Below, in pieces: positions 1-5,331 of a stretch of 5,331 nt of DNA. The position numbers were made by a program, and so were the translations under genes. The stretch is from Ruminococcus sp. UBA3387 (lineage in GTDB: Bacteria; Bacillota; Clostridia; Oscillospirales; Ruminococcaceae). The notes under the pieces are model-generated. The model was given only the letters and a program-made list of their open reading frames with translations. It had not been told where the DNA came from and did not search any database. Where the stretch lies: contig DEPR01000019.1 in NCBI GenBank assembly GCA_002358895.1, forward strand, positions 5,232-10,562. Reading direction: 5' to 3'. The first letter of the stretch is position 1; each line of letters begins with the position of its first letter.

Positions 1-1172
1 GCCTTAACAGCTAATCTATAAATTTCAGCAATATCATCAGATGAAAGTGGAACAAATCCACCTGTCATTCCGTCGCCAAGTCCGAACTTTTCCACAAGCA
101 CAGGAATATCCGCTTCTTTTGCACCCAGTTCATCGAAGTTTATCGGCATACCGATTTCGTGAAGAAATCTCCTGAAGCTGTAAATGCCCCTGAGTGCAGT
201 TTCTTCAGGGTTTTCAAAGTTCATCTCACAGCCCCAGATACGAACTGCCATCTGAGCAAATCTCGTAACGTTGTGCTTGTATACAAATTCCATCCAGGCA
301 GGCATAATTACAGCAAGCCCTGCACCGTGAGCACAGTCATAAAGTCCCGATAGCTCGTGTTCAATTCCGTGGCTGTTCCAGTCCTGGCTTCTGCCCACAC
401 CTACAATATCGTTGTGAGCAACAGTACCTGCCCACATAATGTTTGCCCTCGCTTCATAGTCGTCAGGGCATTTTATTGCACGAGGAGTTTCCTTTATCAT
501 AGTGAGAAGCACAGCTTCGCAAAGCCTGTCAGTAACCTCAACGTCCTTTGTGTTTGTGAAATATCTTTCAAAAACGTGTGCCATAATGTCTGTAGCACCA
601 CAAGCAGTCTGATATGCAGGAAGCGTCTGGGTAAGAGCAGGGTTGAGGATGGAAAAACAAGGTCTGAGCAGGTCTGAGCCGGTGCTTCGTTTGAGCCCTA
701 CGTCTTCTTTTGTGATAACCGAGCCACCTGAGCCTTCACTGCCTGCCGCTGCGATTGTAAGAACAGTTCCCACAGGAATAGCTTTTTCAACAGCCTTGTA
801 TGAGCTGTAAAAATCCCAGAAATCTCCGTCATAAGGCACGCCAAGAGCAATAGCCTTTGACGAGTCGATACAGGAGCCTCCACCGACAGAAAGAATGAAA
901 TCTACATTTTCCTTTCTGCAAAGCTCAATACCTTCATAAACAAGAGTATCACGAGGATTAGGCTTAACGCCACCAAGCATAACATATGAAATACCCTCTG
1001 CTTCAAGTGAATTTTTCACCCTGTCAATAAGCCCCGACTTAATAGCAGAGCCTGAACCATAGTGGATAAGCACCTTGCTTCCACCGTACTTTCTGACGTA
1101 ATATCCACATTCATTTTCTCTGTCCTTACCGAAAACGAATTCAGTAGGGCTGTAAAAATTAAAATTATCCAT
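1..1172 (-). CDS. Iron-containing alcohol dehydrogenase, butanol dehydrogenase/YqhD type (3' end cut by window)
   Basis: Predicted cytosolic group III, metal-dependent NAD(P)H alcohol dehydrogenase that interconverts aldehydes or ketones and alcohols, probably in fermentation. I translated 390 uninterrupted codons with no stop or frameshift. The N-terminal Rossmann-like part carries GSGS (39-42) and the nucleotide-binding SVGGGS (GGGS at 97-100) with D103. The all-helical C-terminal half carries the four metal ligands at family spacing: D195 and H199 (TDIMAH), H268 and H282 (DCAHGAGL), plus conserved H272 in GIEHEL. These fall one residue from the YqhD ligands (194, 198, 267, 281). Relatives are about 385-395 residues, so little is missing at the left edge. 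The ATG at 1172 is chosen because AAGGA lies 9 bases before it; an in-frame ATG at 1190 lacks such a site. It lies behind the terminator of the preceding operon and I see no good promoter of its own. Substrate and cofactor (NADH or NADPH) cannot be read from the sequence. Confidence 0.93.
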   Translation of the reverse strand, partial: MDNFNFYSPTEFVFGKDRENECGYYVRKYGGSKVLIHYGSGSAIKSGLIDRVKNSLEAEGISYVMLGGVKPNPRDTLVYEGIELCRKENVDFILSVGGGSCIDSSKAIALGVPYDGDFWDFYSSYKAVEKAIPVGTVLTIAAAGSEGSGGSVITKEDVGLKRSTGSDLLRPCFSILNPALTQTLPAYQTACGATDIMAHVFERYFTNTKDVEVTDRLCEAVLLTMIKETPRAIKCPDDYEARANIMWAGTVAHNDIVGVGRSQDWNSHGIEHELSGLYDCAHGAGLAVIMPAWMEFVYKHNVTRFAQMAVRIWGCEMNFENPEETALRGIYSFRRFLHEIGMPINFDELGAKEADIPVLVEKFGLGDGMTGGFVPLSSDDIAEIYRLAVK

Positions 1173-1179
1173 TATAGCA

Positions 1180-1187
1180 CTTCCTTT
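1180..1187 (-). promoter_or_regulatory. Ribosome binding site that sets the dehydrogenase start
   Basis: The minus strand reads AAAGGAAG here, with the AAGGA core 9 bases before the ATG at 1172. It lies inside the six codons that an in-frame ATG at 1190 would add, so it favours the shorter protein. Confidence 0.7.
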
Positions 1188-1192
1188 CATAT

Positions 1193-1228
1193 AAAAAAAC
1201 CACGAACACATAATATGCCCGTGGTTTT
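1193..1228 (-). terminator. Intrinsic terminator after the aroB-aroA-degV operon
   Basis: Positions 1220-1228 and 1196-1204 form a perfect 9-bp stem (minus strand AAAACCACG with CGTGGTTTT) around a 15-base loop. On the minus strand the 3' arm runs into T's, giving seven in a row (1199-1193). The stem begins 4 bases after the TAA stop of the DegV gene. Read on the plus strand the arm is followed by AGAC, so termination should act mainly on minus-strand transcripts. The dehydrogenase start codon lies only 20 bases past the T-run. Confidence 0.85.
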
Positions 1229-1232
1229 AGAC

Positions 1233-2087
1233 TTACTTTGTCATAAACAGAATACCGAGAGTATCAGGACCGCAATGGCAGGAAATTGTACAGCTTGCCT
1301 GTGTAATGTAAATATTTTTGAAAGTTGTGTTTTCTTTCAGATATTTGCGTACAGCGTTTATGTATTCTTTCTTTGTGCCTGAGTGGGTGATAAAGACTAT
1401 TTCGTCATCATAATCAGGATAACGTGCAAGAGTGTCCTTAACGTAGCTTAAAATAACCTGGTCATATCTGCCTCTGTATTTCTTGCCGACGTTCATCTTG
1501 CCACCGTCCTGGTTGTCAACCTTGATAGAAGGCTTGATACCGAGGAGGTTTGCTCCGAATGCAGCCAGTGCAGAGCATCTTCCTCCTGCACGGAGGAATT
1601 CAAGAGTGTTGATTACAAAGCTTGCGTGGGATTTGCTTACAAGGTCAGTAACCTGCTGTGCGATTTCATTGGCAGAAAGCCCCTGCTCAGCAAGCTGGCA
1701 GGCTTTAAGCACAAGAAGTCCCGAACCTGTTGAAAGGTTCTGTGAGTCGATAACATATACACCCTCAAGCTCAGCTGCAGCAAGACGTGCATTCTGATGA
1801 GATGAAGACAGCCCACTTCCCAGATTAATGTGAACAACCTCATATCCCTCATCAGTAAACTGCTTGAAATAGTCAAGGAACTCACCGATGTTGATAGCAC
1901 TTGTCTTAGGAAGCACCTTGCGTTCACGATAAGCCTCAAAAAGGTCCTCAGGCTTGATGGTTACGTTGTCAAGATAATCCTTGCCTTCAAGGTTGATGTG
2001 ATAAGGAAAATAGCTGACATTGTTTTTGGTCATCAGCTCTTCGCCCAGGTCGCAGGTGCTGTCTGCTGAAATGATTACTTTGCTCAT
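1233..2087 (-). CDS. DegV family fatty-acid-binding protein (FakB-like)
   Basis: A 284-residue cytosolic protein of normal DegV/FakB length. Family knowledge: these proteins hold one fatty acid, and several present it to the fatty acid kinase FakA for phosphorylation and membrane lipid synthesis. Visible motifs in order are the N-terminal SADSTCDL (7-14), KTSAIN with T62, the SGLSSSHQNA loop (91-100) with lipid-contacting Ser94/95, VIDSQNLSTG (112-121), LRAGGRCSALAAFGANLLGIKP in the second domain, and the C-terminal HCGPDTLG with H271. These match the Thr, Ser, Arg and His positions that bind the acyl carboxylate in FakB. Start ATG at 2087 has GGAGG (2095-2099) 7 bases upstream. It is the last gene of the operon, 23 bases after aroA and 4 bases before the terminator stem. 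No fakA is in the window, so use by a kinase is inferred. Which fatty acid it binds is unknown. Confidence 0.93.
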   Translation of the reverse strand: MSKVIISADSTCDLGEELMTKNNVSYFPYHINLEGKDYLDNVTIKPEDLFEAYRERKVLPKTSAINIGEFLDYFKQFTDEGYEVVHINLGSGLSSSHQNARLAAAELEGVYVIDSQNLSTGSGLLVLKACQLAEQGLSANEIAQQVTDLVSKSHASFVINTLEFLRAGGRCSALAAFGANLLGIKPSIKVDNQDGGKMNVGKKYRGRYDQVILSYVKDTLARYPDYDDEIVFITHSGTKKEYINAVRKYLKENTTFKNIYITQASCTISCHCGPDTLGILFMTK

Positions 2088-2110
2088 ATAAAAACCTCCG
2101 AAATTTTCGT

Positions 2111-3346
2111 TTATATAATCTCAACTTTTCCTTGAAGATCAGAAAAATCATCAAAAAAGTTGGGATATGATTTTGAAACACATTCTGCACCTTTAATAAT
2201 CAGTGGAGCAGTACATTTGGTTGAAGCAACAGCCATAGCCATTGCAATTCTGTGGTCGTTGTAAGTGTCAACCTCGCCACCTGAAAGGCTTTCAACGCCG
2301 TGGATTTCCAGCCTGTCAGCAAAGGCGGTTACCTTTCCGCCAAGCCTGTTAAGACAGGTTGAAATTGCTTCCAGCCGGTCGCTTTCTTTGATGCGAAGCC
2401 TTGCAACATTGGTTATCTCCGATTTACCTTTGCAAAAGCAGGCAAGTACCGTTAAAATCGGCACAAGGTCGGGGATATCCGAGCAGTCAAGAGAAAAAGC
2501 CTCAAGCCCGTTGGCAGTCGAAACTTTATCGCAGATGTCCATAATCGCCTTGTCGCCCTGATATGACTGTTCACTAAGACCCTTGATTTCAATATTACTG
2601 CCTAAAGCGTTTGCAACCTTGAAAAAAGCAGCCTGAGAGTAATCGCCCTCAACCATACCGTCGCAAGCCTCAAGCTGTTGTCCACCTTTAACGGTATAGC
2701 TCATTTCAGTTTCAGCCACATCTCCACCGAAATTACGGATACAGCCAATGGTTATGTCTACATAAGGACGGGATTCAAGATGAGAAGTAAGAGCAATTTC
2801 GCTGTCCCCATCAACAAGTGGCAAAGCAAAAAGCAGTCCCGTGATAAACTGTGAGGAAATCCCTCCGTCTATTTCAAATCTTCCCGAAGCCAGCTTTCCC
2901 TTAACTGTGCAGGGCAAAAATTCGCCCTCCTTAGCCTTGCTGAAATCAAATTCAATTCCGTGTGCAGGGAATTGGTCTATGTATGGCGTAATTGGGCGTT
3001 GCGGAAGCTTTCCCTTGCCGATGAAAGTACATTCCACCCCCAAAGCACAGGCTACAGGGATAAGGAATCTCAGAGTTGAACCTGACTCACAGCAGTCGAT
3101 AACTGCCTTTTCAGGTGGAGCCTCAATGCCCCTGACAGTAGCAACATCACCCTCTACCTCAATGTCTGCACCAAGTGATTTCATTGCCTCAATAGTAGCA
3201 TTTATGTCCTTTGAAAGATAAATATTCGATATTTTTGATGTGCCCTTTGCAAGAGCCGCAGAAATAATAAGTCTGTGAGCAACGCTTTTTGAGGGTGGAA
3301 TCTGCACCGACCCCGAAAGCAGGGAAGGAGTAATTTTTATGTCCAT
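2111..3346 (-). CDS. aroA: 3-phosphoshikimate 1-carboxyvinyltransferase (EPSP synthase)
   Basis: Sixth step of the shikimate pathway: transfers the enolpyruvyl group of phosphoenolpyruvate to shikimate-3-phosphate, in the cytosol. The 411 residues are slightly shorter than the usual 420-430 but no active-site element is missing. Seen in order: PPSKSVAHR with K20, S21 and R25; the PEP loop ESGSTLRFL with G89 and R93; LPQRPI with R117; GGISSQF with S164, S165 and Q166; IPDLVP with the catalytic Asp D293; IKESDR with E321 and R324; NDHRIAMA with H365 and R366; and K392 near the end. These correspond to E. coli K22, S23, R27, G96, R100, R124, S169-Q171, D313, E341, R344, H385, R386 and K411. The residue matching E. 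coli P101 is F94, as in clostridial-type enzymes. The ATG at 3346 is preceded by GAGGGA. The gene follows aroB by 15 bases and almost certainly shares its transcript. Confidence 0.98.
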   Translation of the reverse strand: MDIKITPSLLSGSVQIPPSKSVAHRLIISAALAKGTSKISNIYLSKDINATIEAMKSLGADIEVEGDVATVRGIEAPPEKAVIDCCESGSTLRFLIPVACALGVECTFIGKGKLPQRPITPYIDQFPAHGIEFDFSKAKEGEFLPCTVKGKLASGRFEIDGGISSQFITGLLFALPLVDGDSEIALTSHLESRPYVDITIGCIRNFGGDVAETEMSYTVKGGQQLEACDGMVEGDYSQAAFFKVANALGSNIEIKGLSEQSYQGDKAIMDICDKVSTANGLEAFSLDCSDIPDLVPILTVLACFCKGKSEITNVARLRIKESDRLEAISTCLNRLGGKVTAFADRLEIHGVESLSGGEVDTYNDHRIAMAMAVASTKCTAPLIIKGAECVSKSYPNFFDDFSDLQGKVEII

Positions 3347-3361
3347 TTTTGCGTCCCTCTC

Positions 3362-4471
3362 TTATAATTCTTCAATAATCTGTGCAATTTCAGGTTCGGA
3401 AATCTCTTTGGCAAAATTGTTTTCACCAAACTGCATTACATCACCGATTTCCTTCTGGAAAACAAATCTCAGCTTTCCGTCACGAACCTTCTTGTCGGTA
3501 TAAAGCTTTTTTACAAGCTCAGCCTTGTCGATGTAATCGGGTATCCTTACAGGGAGCCTTGCACGCTTGTAAAGGTCAATTACACGCTGTGCGTTTTCAC
3601 TTGAAATAAAGCCCAGCTTTTCACCCAGCTTAACCTGAGCAATCATACCGATAGCCAGAGCCTCACCGTGAAGAAGCTCATAGCCCGATACCGTTTCAAC
3701 AGCTCTGCCTACAGTGTGTCCCAGATTTAAAATCTCACGCAGTCCTGATTCTCTCTCGTCCTGCATAACCACCTGATATTTCACAGCACAGTTCTTTTCA
3801 GCTATGTATTCACAGGCTTTTATATCATTATCAAAAATCTTTTCGATGTCAGCTTCAAGATATTCAAACATTTCCGCATCACCTAAGCAGGCGTGCTTTA
3901 TAGTCTCGGAAAGCCCGCTTGAAAGCTGTCTTTCGGGGAGAGTTTTCCAGGTGTCAATGTCAAGATAAACCTTTTTCGGCTGGTTGAACATTCCGATAAG
4001 ATTTGTAGCAAGTGGTGTGTCTACGGCAGTTTTGCCACCAACTGATGCGTCAGCAGCCGAAAGGAGAGTAGTTGCGTAGTTTACAAAAGGCACGCCACGT
4101 CCGAAAGTGCCTGCAACGAAGCCTGAAAGGTCGGTTACAACACCACCGCCCACAGCAATTACTGCACAGTCACGACGATAGCCTTTTTCAAGCATAGAAT
4201 CCTCAACAAACTCTTTCATCTGTCTTGTCTTGGACTTTTCTCCCTCAGGAATTACAAACAAATCTGAAGCAAAACCTGCAGATTTTATCATTTCGTGAAT
4301 TTTGCGTCCGTATAAATCTGCAACTATGCTGTCGGTAACAACGGCAAATTTTTTTACCTTGCCGCAAAGTCCGTTCTTTAAATCCTCAATAAGATTATTA
4401 TATAAATTGTGGCCGATTTCAATGTCATATGAGTCGTCCACAACCTTTTTAAGCTCGCAATAAAACTTCAC
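3362..4471 (-). CDS. aroB: 3-dehydroquinate synthase
   Basis: Second step of the shikimate pathway: converts DAHP to 3-dehydroquinate with bound NAD+ and a divalent metal, in the cytosol. Numbered from the GTG at 4471 (369 residues, normal length), it has PEGEKSKT (about 75-82), the NAD-binding AVGGGVVTDLSGFVAGTFGRG (106-126), TTLLSAADASVGGKTAVD (about 134-151), and the metal ligands E189 (GLSETIKH), H252 (NLGHTVGRA) and H268 (LLHGEA). Start choice: an upstream in-frame GTG at 4489 adds six residues but lies only about 12 bases from the predicted transcription start and has no ribosome binding site. GTG 4471 has GGTGAG just before it and gives an N-terminus aligning in length with E. coli AroB. 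No in-frame ATG exists before the stop at 4526-4528. It is the first gene of the operon. Function is certain; the start is probable. Confidence 0.97.
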   Translation of the reverse strand: MKFYCELKKVVDDSYDIEIGHNLYNNLIEDLKNGLCGKVKKFAVVTDSIVADLYGRKIHEMIKSAGFASDLFVIPEGEKSKTRQMKEFVEDSMLEKGYRRDCAVIAVGGGVVTDLSGFVAGTFGRGVPFVNYATTLLSAADASVGGKTAVDTPLATNLIGMFNQPKKVYLDIDTWKTLPERQLSSGLSETIKHACLGDAEMFEYLEADIEKIFDNDIKACEYIAEKNCAVKYQVVMQDERESGLREILNLGHTVGRAVETVSGYELLHGEALAIGMIAQVKLGEKLGFISSENAQRVIDLYKRARLPVRIPDYIDKAELVKKLYTDKKVRDGKLRFVFQKEIGDVMQFGENNFAKEISEPEIAQIIEEL

Positions 4472-4474
4472 TTT

Positions 4475-4480
4475 CTCACC
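4475..4480 (-). promoter_or_regulatory. Ribosome binding site favouring GTG 4471 as the aroB start
   Basis: The minus strand reads GGTGAG here. Paired with the 3' end of 16S rRNA as the GGTGA part of AAGGAGGTGA, its GG lies 7 bases from the GTG at 4471. The alternative GTG at 4489 is preceded by AT-rich sequence with no purine run. Confidence 0.5.
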
Positions 4481-4508
4481 ATCTTGCACTAAGATTACAA
4501 TTAAACAT

Positions 4509-4537
4509 ATTATAACACATACAACTTAAAAAGTAAA
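4509..4537 (-). promoter_or_regulatory. Sigma-A type promoter of the aroB-aroA-degV operon
   Basis: The minus strand has a perfect TATAAT (-10) at 4509-4514, preceded by TGT, making an extended -10 (TGTTATAAT). A -35 of TTTACT (4532-4537, four matches to TTGACA) lies 17 bases upstream. Transcription should start near 4501-4502, giving a leader of about 30 bases to GTG 4471. No obvious operator or leader hairpin is seen. Confidence 0.8.
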
Positions 4538-4603
4538 GGGGATAAGAGCCTTAATCGGGAAGTGTGTTTTTGTAAACAAAATATAAATTTTCTATAGTAT
4601 ATA
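4538..4603. other. AT-rich spacer between divergent promoters, no feature recognised
   Basis: These 66 bases separate the -35 boxes of the aroB and arsR-type promoters. The only structure is a weak 5-bp hairpin, TGTTT/AAACA (4565-4578). I see no ORF, operator copy, or terminator with a T-run. Confidence 0.5.
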
Positions 4604-4632
4604 TTGACGAAACGTATAGCATATGTTATCAT
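4604..4632 (+). promoter_or_regulatory. Sigma-A type promoter of the metal-efflux operon
   Basis: The -35 box TTGACG (4604-4609, five of six) and -10 box TATCAT (4627-4632, five of six) are spaced by 17 bases, with a TGT before the -10 (extended -10). Transcription should begin near 4639. The -10 overlaps the left arm of the first ArsR-type operator, so bound repressor would block RNA polymerase. The start point also favours ATG 4667 over ATG 4649 for the regulator, since the latter would leave a leader of only about 10 bases. Confidence 0.8.
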
Positions 4633-4650
4633 ATGAACAGATATTCATAT
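4631..4650 (+). promoter_or_regulatory. ArsR/SmtB-type operator O1
   Basis: Inverted repeat ATATGAA (4631-4637), six bases, TTCATAT (4644-4650). The symmetry extends outward to nine bases per arm (TCATATGAA at 4629-4637 with TTCATATGA at 4644-4652). This matches the ATATGAA-N6-TTCATAT operator style known for SmtB/CzrA zinc sensors. It overlaps the -10 and the expected transcription start, so it is the probable site of autorepression by the adjacent regulator. Confidence 0.8.
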
Positions 4651-4666
4651 GAAAGGATGTTCATAT
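4647..4666 (+). promoter_or_regulatory. Second, overlapping ArsR/SmtB-type operator O2
   Basis: A second exact copy of ATATGAA-N6-TTCATAT (arms 4647-4653 and 4660-4666) lies 16 bases downstream of O1 and shares ATAT at 4647-4650 with it. Its right arm is part of the perfect 12-base palindrome TTCATATATGAA (4660-4671), which includes the probable start codon. The ribosome binding site is inside it. Binding here is inferred from the repeat alone. Confidence 0.6.
4652..4657 (+). promoter_or_regulatory. Ribosome binding site setting the ArsR-family start at 4667
   Basis: AAAGGA ends 9 bases before ATG 4667, a normal spacing. The in-frame ATG at 4649 precedes this site and has no comparable purine run, so it is probably not used. 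Confidence 0.65.
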
Positions 4667-5035
4667 ATGAAAGATAATATTTGGGACCTTGAAGAAATGA
4701 TGCGTGAGTTCAGTGAGGAGAGGGAAAAGCTGGAACAGCTTGATGAGAGTATGCCACCTGATGAAATTCTTTATGACCTGGCTGAGCTTTTCAAGGTGTT
4801 CGGAGACTCAACCAGAATAAAAATATTATATGCTCTTTTTGAGTCGGAGCTTTGCGTAAGCGAGCTTTGTGAGCTTCTGGAGCTTGGACAGACAGCTGTT
4901 TCCCATCAGCTGAGAGTGTTGAAAATAAACAAGCTGGTGCGTTTCAGAAAAGAAGGCAAGAACGTTTATTACTCGTTGGCTGATGACCACGTCAGAAGCA
5001 TTATCGGTCAGGGTATGGAACACATAGGGGAGTGA
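4667..5035 (+). CDS. ArsR/SmtB-family metal-responsive repressor (zinc-sensor type)
   Basis: A 122-residue winged-helix DNA-binding repressor that should block its own efflux operon until metal binds. An acidic, helical N-terminal extension (about residues 1-30) precedes the core: LAELFKVFGDSTRIKILYAL (38-57), SELCVSELCELL, the recognition helix QTAVSHQLRVLK (75-86), the wing with RFRKEGKNVYYSL, and the last helix. That helix shows D106, H108, H119 and E122 in the exact D-x-H-x10-H-x2-E spacing of the SmtB alpha5 zinc site; E122 is the final residue. The alpha3N cysteine pair of CadC (CVC) is not kept: the motif here is C63-V-S65. This favours a Zn(II)-type sensor over a Cd/Pb sensor. ATG 4667 is chosen on ribosome site and promoter position; ATG 4649 would add six residues. 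It overlaps O2 and is followed after 5 bases by the HMA gene. Confidence 0.93.
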   Translation: MKDNIWDLEEMMREFSEEREKLEQLDESMPPDEILYDLAELFKVFGDSTRIKILYALFESELCVSELCELLELGQTAVSHQLRVLKINKLVRFRKEGKNVYYSLADDHVRSIIGQGMEHIGE

Positions 5036-5040
5036 TTTTG

Positions 5041-5259
5041 ATGAAGAAAGCATATAAAGTGCAGGACCTTGAGTGTGCAAACTGTGCGGCAAAAATGGAA
5101 GCAGGAATAAAGAAAATTGACGGCGTTGAGGATGCAACTGTAAGCTTTATGATGCAGAAACTGACTATTGTTGCAGATGAGGATAAACTGGACGATATTT
5201 TAAAGCAGGCAGCTAAAATCTGCAGAAAAATCGAGCCTGATTGTAGGATAATTTTCTGA
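5041..5259 (+). CDS. Free-standing heavy-metal-associated (HMA) domain protein
   Basis: A 72-residue, single-domain cytosolic metal-binding protein with the ferredoxin-like beta-alpha-beta-beta-alpha-beta pattern. The metal loop is LECANCAAKM with C12 and C15; it continues through GVEDATVSFMMQKLTI and ends at IEPDCRIIF. CxxC with an acidic residue directly before it resembles the N-terminal domains of zinc/cadmium P1B ATPases (usually Asp; here E11). Two further cysteines, C61 and C68, sit near the C-terminus. It probably binds or passes metal to the transporter encoded next, 10 bases downstream. Start: ATG 5041 has GGGGAG (5027-5032) 8 bases before it and clears the regulator stop by 5 bases. 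A GTG at 5032 overlapping that stop would add three residues and is less likely. It could instead carry copper, but the operon context favours zinc or cadmium. Confidence 0.9.
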   Translation: MKKAYKVQDLECANCAAKMEAGIKKIDGVEDATVSFMMQKLTIVADEDKLDDILKQAAKICRKIEPDCRIIF

Positions 5260-5269
5260 GGAACAGGCT

Positions 5270-5331
5270 ATGTCACGAAAACAGAGAAAAAGGCTTATCA
5301 GAATTATTGTCAGCTTTGTTTTGCTTATAGC
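5270..5331 (+). CDS. Start of a probable heavy-metal P1B-type ATPase (cut by window edge)
   Basis: Only 20 complete codons are visible. They encode a basic stretch (MSRKQRKRLIR) followed at once by a hydrophobic run (IIVSFVLLI), which looks like a cytosolic tail entering a first membrane helix. ATG 5270 is preceded by GAGGA (5258-5262), overlapping the HMA stop codon, at a normal spacing of 7 bases. Order after an ArsR regulator and an HMA protein suggests a ZntA/CadA-like exporter whose N-terminal metal-binding domain has been split off as the upstream gene. No catalytic motif is in view, so the family is inferred from context; another membrane transporter is possible. Confidence 0.6.
   Translation, partial: MSRKQRKRLIRIIVSFVLLI

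Noticed and set aside
159..883. Open frames on the plus strand and in another minus frame inside the dehydrogenase region
   Set aside because: The dehydrogenase frame is continuous from 1172 to the left edge with all catalytic residues; the other frames show no known motif and are shadows.
1166..1173. Perfect TATAAT on the minus strand overlapping the dehydrogenase start codon
   Set aside because: It would start transcription inside the gene and has no -35 at a usable distance; it is a by-product of the sequence around ATAATGG.
1062..1382. Plus-strand open frame of 106 codons crossing the terminator
   Set aside because: It overlaps two well-supported minus-strand genes, has no clear ribosome site, and its protein resembles nothing recognisable.
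4565..4578. Small hairpin TGTTT/AAACA between the divergent promoters, considered as a terminator or redox-regulator (Rex) site
   Set aside because: Only five AT-rich base pairs, no T-run, and it does not fit the Rex consensus.
4631..4666. Perfect 9-base inverted repeat ATATGAACA / TGTTCATAT that could be an RNA hairpin over the ribosome site
   Set aside because: The left arm lies at or before the expected transcription start near 4639, so it would not be in the mRNA. It is better explained as operator arms in DNA.
4509..4666. Idea that the ArsR-type regulator also controls the divergent aroB operon
   Set aside because: The -35 boxes are 66 bases apart and no operator copy lies near the aroB promoter.

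Overview
The window looks like chromosomal DNA of a low-to-moderate GC Gram-positive anaerobe, probably a member of the Clostridia. This rests on purine-rich Shine-Dalgarno sites before nearly every gene, sigma-A type promoters, a DegV-family protein, a butanol-dehydrogenase type alcohol dehydrogenase and a clostridial-looking zinc/cadmium efflux operon. The genus cannot be fixed from the sequence alone. No rRNA, tRNA, CRISPR array or insertion sequence was seen.

The left four fifths is read on the minus strand. From a promoter at about 4509-4537 comes a tight operon of aroB (3-dehydroquinate synthase), aroA (EPSP synthase) and a DegV-family lipid-binding protein, with gaps of 15 and 23 bases. 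A clear intrinsic terminator (1193-1228) follows. About 20 bases after its T-run begins an iron-dependent alcohol dehydrogenase that runs off the left edge, probably only a few residues short of its end. aroB and aroA supply two steps of the shikimate pathway; the DegV protein and the dehydrogenase have no evident biochemical link to it.

The right end is read on the plus strand and is the start of a metal-efflux operon: an ArsR/SmtB-family repressor with a complete SmtB-like alpha5 zinc site, a free-standing 72-residue HMA metal-binding protein, and the first 20 codons of a gene that is probably a P1B-type metal ATPase. The repressor promoter (TTGACG, 17 bases, TATCAT) is covered by two overlapping copies of the operator ATATGAA-N6-TTCATAT, 16 bases apart. 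The expected behaviour is autorepression relieved by zinc or a similar ion.

The two divergent promoters are separated by 66 bases between their -35 boxes, so the metal regulator probably does not control aroB. No wholly new system is evident. The points most worth a second look are the tandem operators, the detached HMA protein, and the placement of the dehydrogenase directly behind a terminator.
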